Positions 7,479 through 15,569 of a stretch of DNA of 44,986 bases are shown piece after piece. Origin of the DNA: Ovoidimarina sp050299695 (GTDB taxonomy: Bacteria > Pseudomonadota > Alphaproteobacteria > Rhodobacterales > Rhodobacteraceae); assembly GCA_050299695.1 (NCBI GenBank), contig JBNKWI010000020.1:1-44986 (forward strand), written 5' to 3'. Position numbers and translations under genes: made by a program. Position 1 is the first letter of the stretch. Each line of letters begins with the position of its first letter. The notes under the pieces were generated by a model, which did not search any database, was not told the origin of the DNA, and saw only the letters and a program-made list of their open reading frames with translations.

Positions 7479-9014
7479 TCACTCCCCCGGCACCACCTGC
7501 CCCGGATGCGCCGCCGCCCAACCGGCGAGGAAGGCCGCCACCTCGGGCTCGCCCGCCCCGTCGATCACGCCGCGCGGCAGCGCGACCCCCTGGCTCAGCG
7601 CCAGTTCGAGACAGGCCAGGTAATCGCGCTCCGCCCGTTCGGGGCAGTTCTCCGACCCGTGGACGATTGTCGTGAGCAGCGTCCCGCCATAGCCGTTCAC
7701 ATGGGACAGATCCGGCTTCAGCGACAGGAAATAGCCCATCGCCTCGGGCAGCCCGCTCCAGCCGGCGACCTGGACCGGCGTCAGGCCCTCGGCATCCGGC
7801 GCGTCGTATTCCAGCCCGAGCGCGACCAGCCTCCGCATCTGGTCGAGCTTGTCCGGCATGTGGACGATCTCCCGCAGCAGGTTGCGGTAGGCCGGCGGCA
7901 GCCGCGCGGGGTCGACGAATTGGCCCTCCGTGTCCCGCCCCTCGGCCGCCGCCGCCAGGAGCGTCTCCTCCCGCGTGAGCGGCAGCGCGCCGTGCCGCGC
8001 CTCGATGGCCTCCGCCAGAGCCCGGTTGCCGAAGACCCGCGCATAGCCCCAGGCCGTGGCCCCCGCGAACTCCCGCAACGGATCGGCGCCAGCCTCCAGA
8101 AGCAGCGACACGGCTTCCGGGCCGCACATCCGGCGCGCCGCCTGATGCAGGGCCGGGATCACCCGGGGCGTCGCGCCGCCGACCTTCGCGTCGTTGAACT
8201 CCTCGACATCGGCCCCCGCCCCGAGCAGCATCCGCACCGCATCGGCATCGTCGAAATCGAGCGCCCGCAACAGCGCGTTTGTGCCCCGCGGATCGGCCCC
8301 GGCCGCGATCAGCATCCGAAGCCCCTCGTGATGGCCAAGCTCGGTCGCGTGATAGAGCGACTCGCCGTCATTCGGATCCGCCCCCCGGTCCAGGAGCCAG
8401 CGCCCGAGCACCATGTTGTTCGCATGCCCGATCGCCCCGTACAGCGCCGACAGGAGATGCCCCTCGCCGCCCGGCTGCGCATAGCTGTCGTTCACATCCG
8501 CCCCATGCGCGACCAGCATCTCGGCGACCGCCAGCATGTCGGCCTCCAGCTCGGGCCGGGCGTGGATCCATTTCGAGAAGGCCAGATGCAGGATCGGCCG
8601 GCGCGGCCCCGCAAGCCGAAGCGCCGCCTCGGGATCTTCCGCCAGTGCCACCGCCACCGCCGCCCGGTCGTAGAGCGCGCATTGCAGGCCGAAATGGCCC
8701 TCCGCCAGGTCCGGCGTGTCGGCCAGGAGCCGCTCGGCCCGCCAGATCTGCCCATGCGCCAGGGCGATCTTCAGCCGCTGGAGCTTCGCGGCCCGGTCGA
8801 GCCCGATCGTCTCCTCGGCCCAGACCAGGCGCGGCCAGCTCTCGAAGCCGCTCTCGCGCGCGATCACGTGCAGGAAATCGGCATGCTTGAGCGGTCTGCC
8901 ATCCGCGCGCGGCGGATGCGCCTCGACCCGGCGCAGCGCCTCGCGGTCCCGCGCCTCGTAGGCCTTCTTCAGCGCCTTCGCGTCACGGCGCAATTGTTCG
9001 ATGGATTTCGGCAT
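7479..9014 (-). CDS. Ankyrin-repeat protein
   Basis: This 511-residue protein has several ankyrin-type repeats. The clearest units are VAEMLVAHGADVND, LGRWLLDRGADPNDGESLYHATELGH, LRMLIAAGADPRGTNALLRA and VRMLLGAGADVEEF, all in the centre, with further ones near DAEGLTPVQVAGWSG. The N-terminus (IEQLRRDAKALKKAYEARD and then ESGFESWPRLV) matches the header seen on many bacterial ankyrin proteins. There is no signal peptide and no catalytic domain. Ankyrin repeats mediate protein-protein contacts, and the partner is unknown. A GAGGAG ribosome site lies 5 bases before ATG 9014. It appears to be a single-gene unit. Confidence 0.85.
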   Translation of the reverse strand: MPKSIEQLRRDAKALKKAYEARDREALRRVEAHPPRADGRPLKHADFLHVIARESGFESWPRLVWAEETIGLDRAAKLQRLKIALAHGQIWRAERLLADTPDLAEGHFGLQCALYDRAAVAVALAEDPEAALRLAGPRRPILHLAFSKWIHARPELEADMLAVAEMLVAHGADVNDSYAQPGGEGHLLSALYGAIGHANNMVLGRWLLDRGADPNDGESLYHATELGHHEGLRMLIAAGADPRGTNALLRALDFDDADAVRMLLGAGADVEEFNDAKVGGATPRVIPALHQAARRMCGPEAVSLLLEAGADPLREFAGATAWGYARVFGNRALAEAIEARHGALPLTREETLLAAAAEGRDTEGQFVDPARLPPAYRNLLREIVHMPDKLDQMRRLVALGLEYDAPDAEGLTPVQVAGWSGLPEAMGYFLSLKPDLSHVNGYGGTLLTTIVHGSENCPERAERDYLACLELALSQGVALPRGVIDGAGEPEVAAFLAGWAAAHPGQVVPGE

Positions 9015-9206
9015 CGGAGCTCCTCAGATCCTTGCCCGGCGGTCCGCTCGATCGGGCATGAGAAACACCGACGAAATGTCGTGTCTGGTATCTGAGGGGC
9101 GCCGATGACGGCTTTCCGCGGACCCGGATGCCGCCCCAAGCGGCAGGCACATCCTAGCCGCCCGAACGATCCGGAGCAACCGCCTGCCCGAAGGCCGCCG
9201 CGCCCG

Positions 9207-10058
9207 TCAGTCCGCCTGTGCCGTCAGCACCGTCCGGGTCGGGAACGGGATCTCGATCCCGGCGGCGTCCAGCGCCTCCTTCACCTTGCGGGTCATGTCG
9301 GTCTTGAACGCCCAGAAATCGCCGCTGTCGCACCAGACCCGCACCGTGAAATCCACCGAGAAATCGCCCAGATTGGTCACCTGGATGAACGGCGCCGGAT
9401 CGCTCTTGGCGCGGGGATCGGCGGTGATCGTCGAGAGAATCGCCTCCTCGGCCCGCGCCAGATTCGCGCCGTAGCTCACGCCGAACACCCATTCCACCCG
9501 CCGCGTCGGATAGGCCGAGTAGTTGACGATGGTGTTGCCCCAGACATTGGCGTTCGGGATGATGATCTGCACGTTCGACACCTCGGCGAGCTCGGTGAAG
9601 TTCAGCGTGATCTCCTTCACCGTCCCGGTCTGCCCGTCGATCACCACGAAATCGCCGACCTTGATCGGCCGGAACAGCACGATCATCACGCCCGCCGCGA
9701 CATTCGACAGCGTGCCCTGCAGCGCAAGGCCGATGGCGAGGCCGGCGGCACCGATGACGGCGACGAAGGAGGTCGTCCGCACCCCGAACGTGTTCAGCAC
9801 GAAGAGGAAGGTGAAGACCAGGATCGCGTAGCGCGCGAGATTGCCGAGGAACGAGAACAGCGTCACGTCCAGGTGCCGGTGGCGCCCGCCCAGCGCGCGG
9901 ATCCGCCGGCTGATCCAGCCGCCCAGCACGAAGCCCAGAACGACGATCGCGATGGCCGACAGCACATTGCCCGCCACGCTCAGGAGTAGCTCCAAGGACA
10001 TCAGGTCGGCGAGCGAGGTGCCGAACACCTTGTAGGTCATGATCTCGTCGAGCGTCAT
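9207..10058 (-). CDS. Small-conductance mechanosensitive channel, MscS family
   Basis: This 283-residue inner-membrane channel would release solutes on hypo-osmotic shock. Transmembrane segments lie near residues 22-48 and 70-90, followed by the Gly/Ala-rich pore helix (AAGLAIGLALQGTLSNVAAG) typical of MscS TM3. The beta domain begins at FRPIKVGDFVVIDGQTGTVK, and the mixed alpha/beta C-terminal domain is complete. The length equals the E. coli MscS class, with no extra domains. The start ATG overlaps the stop of the pterin dehydratase gene by 4 bases (ATGA), so translation is probably coupled. Family assignment is secure. Confidence 0.93.
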   Translation of the reverse strand: MTLDEIMTYKVFGTSLADLMSLELLLSVAGNVLSAIAIVVLGFVLGGWISRRIRALGGRHRHLDVTLFSFLGNLARYAILVFTFLFVLNTFGVRTTSFVAVIGAAGLAIGLALQGTLSNVAAGVMIVLFRPIKVGDFVVIDGQTGTVKEITLNFTELAEVSNVQIIIPNANVWGNTIVNYSAYPTRRVEWVFGVSYGANLARAEEAILSTITADPRAKSDPAPFIQVTNLGDFSVDFTVRVWCDSGDFWAFKTDMTRKVKEALDAAGIEIPFPTRTVLTAQAD

Positions 10059-10348
10059 GCCAGCGCGTCCATCCGCTTCGCCAGTTTCACGTCCAGCTCG
10101 GTCAGCCCGCCCGCGTCATGGGTCCAAAGCAGCACCTCAACGGTCTTGTAGACATTCGACCATTCCGGGTGGTGGTTCAGCTTCTCGGCATGAATCGCCA
10201 CCTGGGTCATCCAGCCGAAGGCCTGCACGAAGTTCCGGAAGACGAACGTCTTCCGGATCGCGTCCCGCTCGGCGTCCATCGCCCAGCCGGCGGCCAGCAA
10301 GGGCTCCAGAAGCTCCGCCCGCTGGGCGGCGTCGAGTGTTTCGGTCAT
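10055..10348 (-). CDS. Pterin-4a-carbinolamine dehydratase
   Basis: This 97-residue enzyme dehydrates 4a-hydroxytetrahydropterins, recycling the pterin cofactor of aromatic amino acid hydroxylases. It shows the family signature around AEKLNHHPEWSNVYKTVEV, with the consecutive histidines of the active site, and ends with TELDVKLAKRMD. The length is typical for PhhB/PCD proteins. The ATG at 10348 overlaps the stop of the acyltransferase-like gene upstream by 4 bases, and its own stop overlaps the MscS start, so the three genes form an overlapping unit. No phenylalanine hydroxylase gene is in the window, so the role could instead be repair of pterins such as the molybdopterin or folate pool. Confidence 0.9.
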   Translation of the reverse strand: MTETLDAAQRAELLEPLLAAGWAMDAERDAIRKTFVFRNFVQAFGWMTQVAIHAEKLNHHPEWSNVYKTVEVLLWTHDAGGLTELDVKLAKRMDALA

Positions 10349-11532
10349 GGCCTGTCCTCCGTTCCGGTGCGCCTGAACGGGCCGTAGCTCGTCAGGATCT
10401 CCATTTCCTCGTCCATGGCCGAACGCTCGGCCCTCAGAAACTGCTCCACCGCCCGGCGAAACCCCGCATCGGCGATCCAGTGCAGCGAATGGGTCGGCGC
10501 CGGCATGTATCCGCGCGCCAGCTTGTGCTCGCCCTGCGCCCCTGCCTCGACCCGCTTCATTCCGTGCGCGATGGCATGGTCGATGGCGCGATAGTAGCAC
10601 GCCTCGAAATGCAGGCAGGGATGATCCTCGATGGCGCCCCAGTAGCGCCCGTAAAGCACCTCGCGGCCGAGGAAGTTCAAGGCCCCCGCCACCGGCCGCC
10701 CCGCCCGCAGCGCGAGGATCAGGAGCACGTCGTCACGCATCGTCTCGTGCACGCGGTCGAAGAAGTCCCGGGTCAAGTAGGGATGGCCCCATTTCCGCGC
10801 CCCGGTGTCCTGGTAGAACCGCCAGAACGCGTCCCAATGTTCCGGCACGATCTCATCGCCCGTCAGCGCGACGATCTCGCCGCCGAACGCCTGCGCCGTT
10901 GCCCGCTCCTTGCGGATGTTCTTGCGCTTCCGCGACGAGAGCCCGGCGAGGAACGCCTCGAAATCCGCGTAGCCCGCGTTCTCCCAGTGAAACTGCTGCG
11001 TGACCCGGTGCAGAAGCCCCAGTTCGCACCCGACCTCGGCCTCGGCTTCGGTGCAGAAGGTGACATGGACCGAGGAAATCCCGTGGCGGTCCGCGATCCG
11101 CACCGCGCCCTCGACCAGCGCCGCCTGCGCCAGCGCCTCGAAGCCGGGCCGCGCCAGGAAGCGCCGCCCCGTGGCGGGCGTGAACGGCACCGCGACCTGC
11201 AGCTTCGGATAGTAGCGCCCGCCGGCGCGCTCGAAGGCATGGGCCCAGCTGTGGTCGAAGATGTATTCGCCCTGGCTGTGTGATTTGGCGTAGAGCGGCG
11301 CGCAGGCGATCAGGCGCCCGCCGAGCCAGGCGGTCAGGTATTGCGGCTGCCAGCCGGTACCCGGCCCGACCGATCCGGACGCTTCCAGCGCGCTCAGGAA
11401 CCGGTGCGTGGTGAACGGATCGAACGGCCGCCCGCCATCCGCCGCCTCCGGGCAGGCACAGGCATCCCAGGTGCCGGCGTCGATCTGCGCCAGCGACCCC
11501 AGGGTTTCGATCTCGATCTCGGTTTCCGTCAT
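10345..11532 (-). CDS. FemAB/GNAT-like N-acyltransferase (COG3146-type)
   Basis: This protein of about 395 residues resembles the predicted N-acyltransferases of the DUF482/peptidogalycan-biosynthesis group. Recognisable stretches are the N-terminal WDACACPEAADGGRPFDPFTTHRFL, ISSVHVTFCTEAEA in the middle and QEGEHK-like AGAQGEHKLARGY near the end, in a fold akin to duplicated GNAT domains. The acceptor is not known for the family. Two starts are possible: GTG 11550, or ATG 11532 with AAGGG four bases upstream; I chose the latter. Its stop overlaps the pterin dehydratase start by 4 bases. No signal peptide is seen, so the enzyme is cytoplasmic. Confidence 0.8.
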   Translation of the reverse strand: MTETEIEIETLGSLAQIDAGTWDACACPEAADGGRPFDPFTTHRFLSALEASGSVGPGTGWQPQYLTAWLGGRLIACAPLYAKSHSQGEYIFDHSWAHAFERAGGRYYPKLQVAVPFTPATGRRFLARPGFEALAQAALVEGAVRIADRHGISSVHVTFCTEAEAEVGCELGLLHRVTQQFHWENAGYADFEAFLAGLSSRKRKNIRKERATAQAFGGEIVALTGDEIVPEHWDAFWRFYQDTGARKWGHPYLTRDFFDRVHETMRDDVLLILALRAGRPVAGALNFLGREVLYGRYWGAIEDHPCLHFEACYYRAIDHAIAHGMKRVEAGAQGEHKLARGYMPAPTHSLHWIADAGFRRAVEQFLRAERSAMDEEMEILTSYGPFRRTGTEDRP

Positions 11533-11580
11533 CAGGCCCTTGTCCGCCACGTCCCTTACCTGGGTCGAGCCCCCGCCGGG

Positions 11581-12342
11581 TCAAGCCGGCGCCAATGCCG
11601 CCTCGTAGCCCTCGAAGGTCACGTTATGGGCAACCGCCCGCGCCGCCGCCTCCTCTTCGGGCGACCGCACCGTCCAGCACAGCACCGCCGCCCCCGCCGC
11701 CTTCAGCTCGGCGATCCGCTTCATCCCGAGCTGCCGGCGGTTGTGGCTCAGGAAACCCGCGCCGCAGCCCTCGAAATCGACGATCGCCGTCAACCGCTCC
11801 CGCACCGCGAGTGGCGCGGACCATTCGTCCTCGGCCACGAAATCCTCGGTGGTCAGCCCGCGCGGCACTTCGGGGCAGAGTTCGCGCATCCGGTAGACGC
11901 TCGCGGGGTTGAACGACATCACCGCCACCGGCCCCGGCGCAGCCCGCACCGCCCGCGCCACCGCCGCCTCGAGCCGCCCGTCGGTTTCGCCCAGGCACAG
12001 GCTCTGGTCCTTGATCTCCACCAGCACCGGCACCCGGCCCGCGACCGCCGCCAGCACCGCCTCCAGCGCCGCCATCCGCCCGCCGCCCCTGAGCGGCAGC
12101 GCCACCAGATCGGCCAGTGCGTGGTCCCGGACGAGGCCCTCCGCGCCGGTCATCCGCGCAAGCCCCTCGTCATGGAACACCAGCGCCGCGCCATCGGCGG
12201 TGAGCTGCACGTCGAGCTCGATCCCGTAACCCGCCGCCGCCGCCGCCTCGAAGGCCTCGACGCTGTTCTCCGGCCGCCCGGGCCTGTGCAGGCCGCGATG
12301 CGCGAGGGGCGGGCCCAGAAAGGCGGCCGGAAGCGGGATCAT
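11581..12342 (-). CDS. Glycerophosphodiester phosphodiesterase family protein
   Basis: This 253-residue GDPD enzyme would cleave glycerophosphodiesters released from phospholipids into glycerol-3-phosphate and an alcohol. The catalytic motif HRG (residues 15-17) is followed by the ENSVEAF and ELDVQLTADGAALVFHD metal-binding motifs. EIKDQ and the C-terminal VLCWTVRSPEE strand also fit the TIM-barrel pattern. There is no signal peptide, which points to the cytoplasmic UgpQ-like type rather than periplasmic GlpQ. The ATG at 12342 overlaps the RidA stop by 4 bases, so the two are co-translated. Substrate preference cannot be read from sequence. Confidence 0.9.
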   Translation of the reverse strand: MIPLPAAFLGPPLAHRGLHRPGRPENSVEAFEAAAAAGYGIELDVQLTADGAALVFHDEGLARMTGAEGLVRDHALADLVALPLRGGGRMAALEAVLAAVAGRVPVLVEIKDQSLCLGETDGRLEAAVARAVRAAPGPVAVMSFNPASVYRMRELCPEVPRGLTTEDFVAEDEWSAPLAVRERLTAIVDFEGCGAGFLSHNRRQLGMKRIAELKAAGAAVLCWTVRSPEEEAAARAVAHNVTFEGYEAALAPA

Positions 12343-12803
12343 CTGATCTCGAACACCCCCTCGACCTCGACCGCGACTCCGAAGGGAAGCGCACTCGCGC
12401 CCACCGCCGAGCGCGCGTGGCGGCCCTTGTCGCCCAGCACCTCGACCATCAGGTCGGAGGCGCCGTTGATGACCTTGGGCTGGTCGCCGAACTCCGACGC
12501 CGAATTGACGAAACCCACCAGCTTCACCACCCGCACCAGCCGCTCCAGATCGCCGTCGCAGGCCCGCTTGACCTGCGCCAGCAGCGACAGTGCGCAAAGC
12601 CGCGCCACGCCAGCGCCCTCCTCGGCCTCCATGGTGGCGCCGAGCTTGCCGGTCACGAAACCGCCGTCCCTGATCGGCACCTGGCCCGACACGTGCAACA
12701 GGTTGCCGCTCCGCACGAAGGGCACGTAATTCGCCGCCGGCGCCGGCGCGTCGGGCAGCGTGATGCCCAGTTCCGCCAGCCGCTCTTCCACGGTTCCCGC
12801 CAT
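12339..12803 (-). CDS. RidA-family (YjgF/UK114) protein, ~150-residue subgroup
   Basis: This 154-residue Rid-family protein belongs to the longer subgroup rather than the 128-residue archetypal RidA. Family features are SGNLLHVSGQVPIRDGGFVTGKLG, the central helix with LVGFVNSASEF, and the C-terminal GASALPFGVAVEVEGVFEI. Archetypal RidA deaminates reactive enamines and imines using an arginine in the C-terminal strand. That Arg is not evident at the usual place here, so the activity is uncertain. A GGAGG site lies 7 bases before ATG 12803. It heads a two-gene operon with the GDPD gene. Confidence 0.85.
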   Translation of the reverse strand: MAGTVEERLAELGITLPDAPAPAANYVPFVRSGNLLHVSGQVPIRDGGFVTGKLGATMEAEEGAGVARLCALSLLAQVKRACDGDLERLVRVVKLVGFVNSASEFGDQPKVINGASDLMVEVLGDKGRHARSAVGASALPFGVAVEVEGVFEIR

Positions 12804-13050
12804 TTCTCAGCCTCCGATCCATCGATTCCGGCCGGACCCTAGAGCGCATTCCGCCCCTGCGAAACCGGATTCTCGCCGCCCATGTACCGCCGGCAGGAGC
12901 TGCAAAAACCGGCAAAAACCCGCGGGTCCGTGCCGTTAATGTTTCGTATTCGCCACAAAATCACGGATGCCAGATCACGGATTGGTGCCTTTTCCGCGTC
13001 AGTATCCTAAGTGCAATTCGACGGATGCCCCGTAAGGCGAGTGACGCGCG

Positions 13051-13800
13051 ATGACCCGAACCAAGACGGCCGGCCTGGCAGCCCTCCTCTCGCTCGCCCT
13101 TCTCGGCGCCTGTTCGACGCCCGAGCAGCCGACCGAGATCTACGACCCCTATGAGAAGACCAACCGCAAGGTCCACGCCTTCAACAAGGGGCTCGATCAC
13201 GCCATCGTCCGGCCGACCTCGCAGGTCTACGGCCTCACCCTGCCGAAGCCGGTGCGCCGCGGCATCTCGAACTTCGCCAATTACGTCGATACCCCGCGCT
13301 TCATCGTCAACGATCTCGCCCAGGGCAATATCGACGATGCCGGCCACAACTTCGCGCGCTTCGTGCTGAACACCGTGTTCGGCCTCGGCGTGCTCGACAT
13401 GGCGGGCTCGATCGGGGTCGAGACCCGCAGGACGGGCTTCGGCGAAACGCTCTACACCTGGGGCGCGCGCGAGGGCGCCTATATCGAGCTTCCGGCCATC
13501 GGCCCATCAAACGAACGTGATGCGGTCGGGCAGGTTGTGGACTTCATTTCCAACCCCATATCGGGCGTTATCGGCGCGTCGGACGAATGGATACCGCCGA
13601 CGGCGAACGTGATGGACCGGGTCAACCAGCGCTACGAATTCGGCGCGACGATCGACAGCCTGCTCTATGAAAGCGAGGACAGCTACGCCCAGGGCCGCAG
13701 CCTCTACCTCCAGAACCGCCGCTTCGAGCTGGGCCAGGAGGACGAGTTCGCCTTCGATCCCTATGACGACCCCTATTCCGAGGATCCCTATGCACAGTGA
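13051..13800 (+). CDS. mlaA: MlaA (VacJ) family outer-membrane lipoprotein
   Basis: This 249-residue lipoprotein forms the outer-membrane component that removes mislocalised phospholipids from the outer leaflet and passes them to MlaC. The signal peptide ends in the lipobox LLGAC, lipidated at the Cys. The core family motifs follow: DPYEKTNRKVHAFNKGLD, the channel-forming ISNFANYVDTPRFIVNDL, and RFVLNTVFGLGVLDMA with TLYTWG. The C-terminal tail is acidic (DPYDDPYSEDPYAQ). It overlaps mlaC by 11 bases, so the pair is co-translated. The MlaFEDB inner-membrane transporter genes are not in this window. Confidence 0.94.
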   Translation: MTRTKTAGLAALLSLALLGACSTPEQPTEIYDPYEKTNRKVHAFNKGLDHAIVRPTSQVYGLTLPKPVRRGISNFANYVDTPRFIVNDLAQGNIDDAGHNFARFVLNTVFGLGVLDMAGSIGVETRRTGFGETLYTWGAREGAYIELPAIGPSNERDAVGQVVDFISNPISGVIGASDEWIPPTANVMDRVNQRYEFGATIDSLLYESEDSYAQGRSLYLQNRRFELGQEDEFAFDPYDDPYSEDPYAQ

Positions 13801-14383
13801 CACCGGCCGACGTTCGGCCCTCGCCCTCCTCGCCGGCGCCGCCGCCCTCGCGGCGCTCCCCGCCGCCGCCCTGACCGATGGCGAGGCCCGCGGCCTCGTG
13901 GACAAGGTGGTCGGCGACATCAACGGCATCATCAATTCCGGCCGCTCCGAACAGGCGATGTACCGCGATTTCGAGAAGCTGTTCCGCCGGTATGGCGACG
14001 TGCCGATCATCGCCCGCACCGCGCTCGGCCCCGACGCGCGCAGCGCTTCGCCGCAGCAGCTCTCGGCCTTCGCCGATGCCTTCGCGGTCTATCTCTCGCG
14101 CAAGTACGGGCGCCGGTTCCGCGAATTCATCGGCGGCCGGATCGAGGTCGAGGGCACCCGCAAGGTCCGCGACTATTACGAGGTCGTCTCCAACACCGTG
14201 CTCAAGGGCCAGGCGCCGTTCGAGGTGGTGTTCCGGGTCTCCGACAAGTCGGGCAAGGACCTGTTCTTCGATATCGTGATCGAGGGGATCAGCCTCCTGA
14301 AGACCGAACGGACCGAGATCGGCGCCATGCTCGACAAGCGCCGCGGCGACCTCGACGTGCTGATCCGCGACCTCCGCGCCTGA
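13790..14383 (+). CDS. mlaC: MlaC-family periplasmic phospholipid-binding protein
   Basis: This 197-residue exported protein is of the MlaC (Ttg2D) family. It would shuttle phospholipid through the periplasm between MlaA and the inner-membrane MlaFEDB complex. The signal sequence starts GRRSALALLAGAAALAAL, with an Arg pair that suggests possible Tat export. The mature part shows the typical arrangement: DKVVGDINGII, a central YLSRKYGRRFREF helix, and the beta strands RKVRDYYEVVSN and DLFFDIVIEGISLL. ATG 13790 lies inside the end of mlaA; the open frame extends further upstream, but only this start yields a signal peptide. A symmetric hairpin follows. Confidence 0.9.
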   Translation: MHSDTGRRSALALLAGAAALAALPAAALTDGEARGLVDKVVGDINGIINSGRSEQAMYRDFEKLFRRYGDVPIIARTALGPDARSASPQQLSAFADAFAVYLSRKYGRRFREFIGGRIEVEGTRKVRDYYEVVSNTVLKGQAPFEVVFRVSDKSGKDLFFDIVIEGISLLKTERTEIGAMLDKRRGDLDVLIRDLRA

Positions 14384-14420
14384 CCGGCGCGCCCGGGCGT
14401 TTCGGACCCCTGCAACGGCA

Positions 14421-14448
14421 AACGGGCGCCTCATCCCAGGCGCCCGTT
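14421..14448. terminator. Bidirectional terminator-like hairpin between mlaC and a LysR gene
   Basis: AACGGGCGCCT, a 6-base loop and AGGCGCCCGTT form a perfect 11-bp stem between two convergent genes. It has a short A/T-containing end on each side, so it could end both transcripts. Confidence 0.6.
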
Positions 14449-14483
14449 CGTCCCACTGTCCCCTGTGGAATTGTCCGTCGGCC

Positions 14484-15389
14484 TTACCAGGCGTCCGGTG
14501 TCTTGTCGGCGAAGGCGTTCACCAGGAAGTCGATGAAGGCGCGGACCTTGGGCTGGGTGAACCGGCCCGGCGGGTAGACCGCGTAGATCCCCTGGGTTTC
14601 GACCGGCAGGTCGGGGATCGCCTCTTCGACCAGGCCGCTCGCCATCGCCTCGGCGTAGAGGAAGTTCGGCAGGTAGGCGATGCCGAGCCCGGCCATCGCG
14701 GCGTTGAGCAGCGACTGGCCGTCATTCACGGTGAGCCAGCCTGCGGTGCGGACCTGGCGCTTTTCGCCGGACGGGGCGGTGAGCTTCCAGACATTGCCCG
14801 AGGATTGGTTCGAGTAATGCAGGAGCTTGTGCTCGTTCAGGTCGTCGATCTTCTGGGGCCGGCCGTATTTCTGGAAATAGGCGGGGCTGGCGATCATCCG
14901 CCTGGTGGTCTCGCAGAGCTTGCGGGCGCGCAGGGTCGAATCTTCCAGCTCGCCGATCCGGATCGCCATGTCGAAACCTTCGGAGATCAGTTCGACATAG
15001 CGGTTGTTCAGCACCATGTTGACGGTGATGTCCGGGAACTCCTGGAGGAAATCGCCGATCACCGGGGAGAGGTGATTCACGCCGAAATCGGTGGCGACGG
15101 AGATCCGCAGAAGGCCGGAGGGGGCCGATTGCATCGAGGTGACGAGCGCGTCGGCCTCGCCGGCGTCGTTCAGGACGCGGCGGGCGCGATCGTAATACGC
15201 AAGGCCGATCTCGGTCGGGCTCACGCGCCGCGTGGTGCGGTTCAGGAGCCGCGCGCCAAGGCGGGCTTCAAGGGAAGAGACGTGCTTGGAGACGGCGGAT
15301 TTGGAGATCCCCATCTTCTTCGCCGCGTCCGTGAACCCTCCCTGGTCCACGACCGTCGCGAAAGCTTCCATCTCGGTCAATCGGTCCAT
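14484..15389 (-). CDS. LysR-family transcriptional regulator (CrgA/DmlR-like subgroup)
   Basis: This protein of about 301 residues has an N-terminal winged-helix domain (MEAFATVVDQGGFTDAAKKM, then ISKSAVSKHVSSLEARLGARLL). A two-lobed periplasmic-binding-like effector domain starts near residue 90. The phrases NRTTRRVSPTEIG and LRISVATDFGVNHLSPVI place it in the large LTTR subgroup typified by CrgA, DmlR and YafC. ATG 15389 (MDRLTEMEAF) is preferred over the TTG two codons upstream. The only adjacent gene is fadH, in the same orientation 180 bases upstream, so the target is unclear. Regulator identity is secure; the effector is unknown. Confidence 0.92.
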   Translation of the reverse strand: MDRLTEMEAFATVVDQGGFTDAAKKMGISKSAVSKHVSSLEARLGARLLNRTTRRVSPTEIGLAYYDRARRVLNDAGEADALVTSMQSAPSGLLRISVATDFGVNHLSPVIGDFLQEFPDITVNMVLNNRYVELISEGFDMAIRIGELEDSTLRARKLCETTRRMIASPAYFQKYGRPQKIDDLNEHKLLHYSNQSSGNVWKLTAPSGEKRQVRTAGWLTVNDGQSLLNAAMAGLGIAYLPNFLYAEAMASGLVEEAIPDLPVETQGIYAVYPPGRFTQPKVRAFIDFLVNAFADKTPDAW

Positions 15390-15569
15390 ACTCAACCTGC
15401 TTTACCGTAACCCGCCAGCTAGAGGCGTTGTCGCCGCCAATTCGGGCGACAATGCGGAAGCGGACCGACAATAGTGGGGAATGTTCGGGATCGTCGAACC
15501 TGCCGAAACGCAATCGGTAGTTGCCGTGCCCGAATGGTTAACGGCGCAAGGTAAGAAATGCCGTTGTTT

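Noticed and set aside
9022..9097. CCTCAGAT/ATCTGAGG inverted repeat upstream of the ankyrin gene
   Set aside because: Only 8 bp with a 60-base spacer and no obvious role; may be chance.
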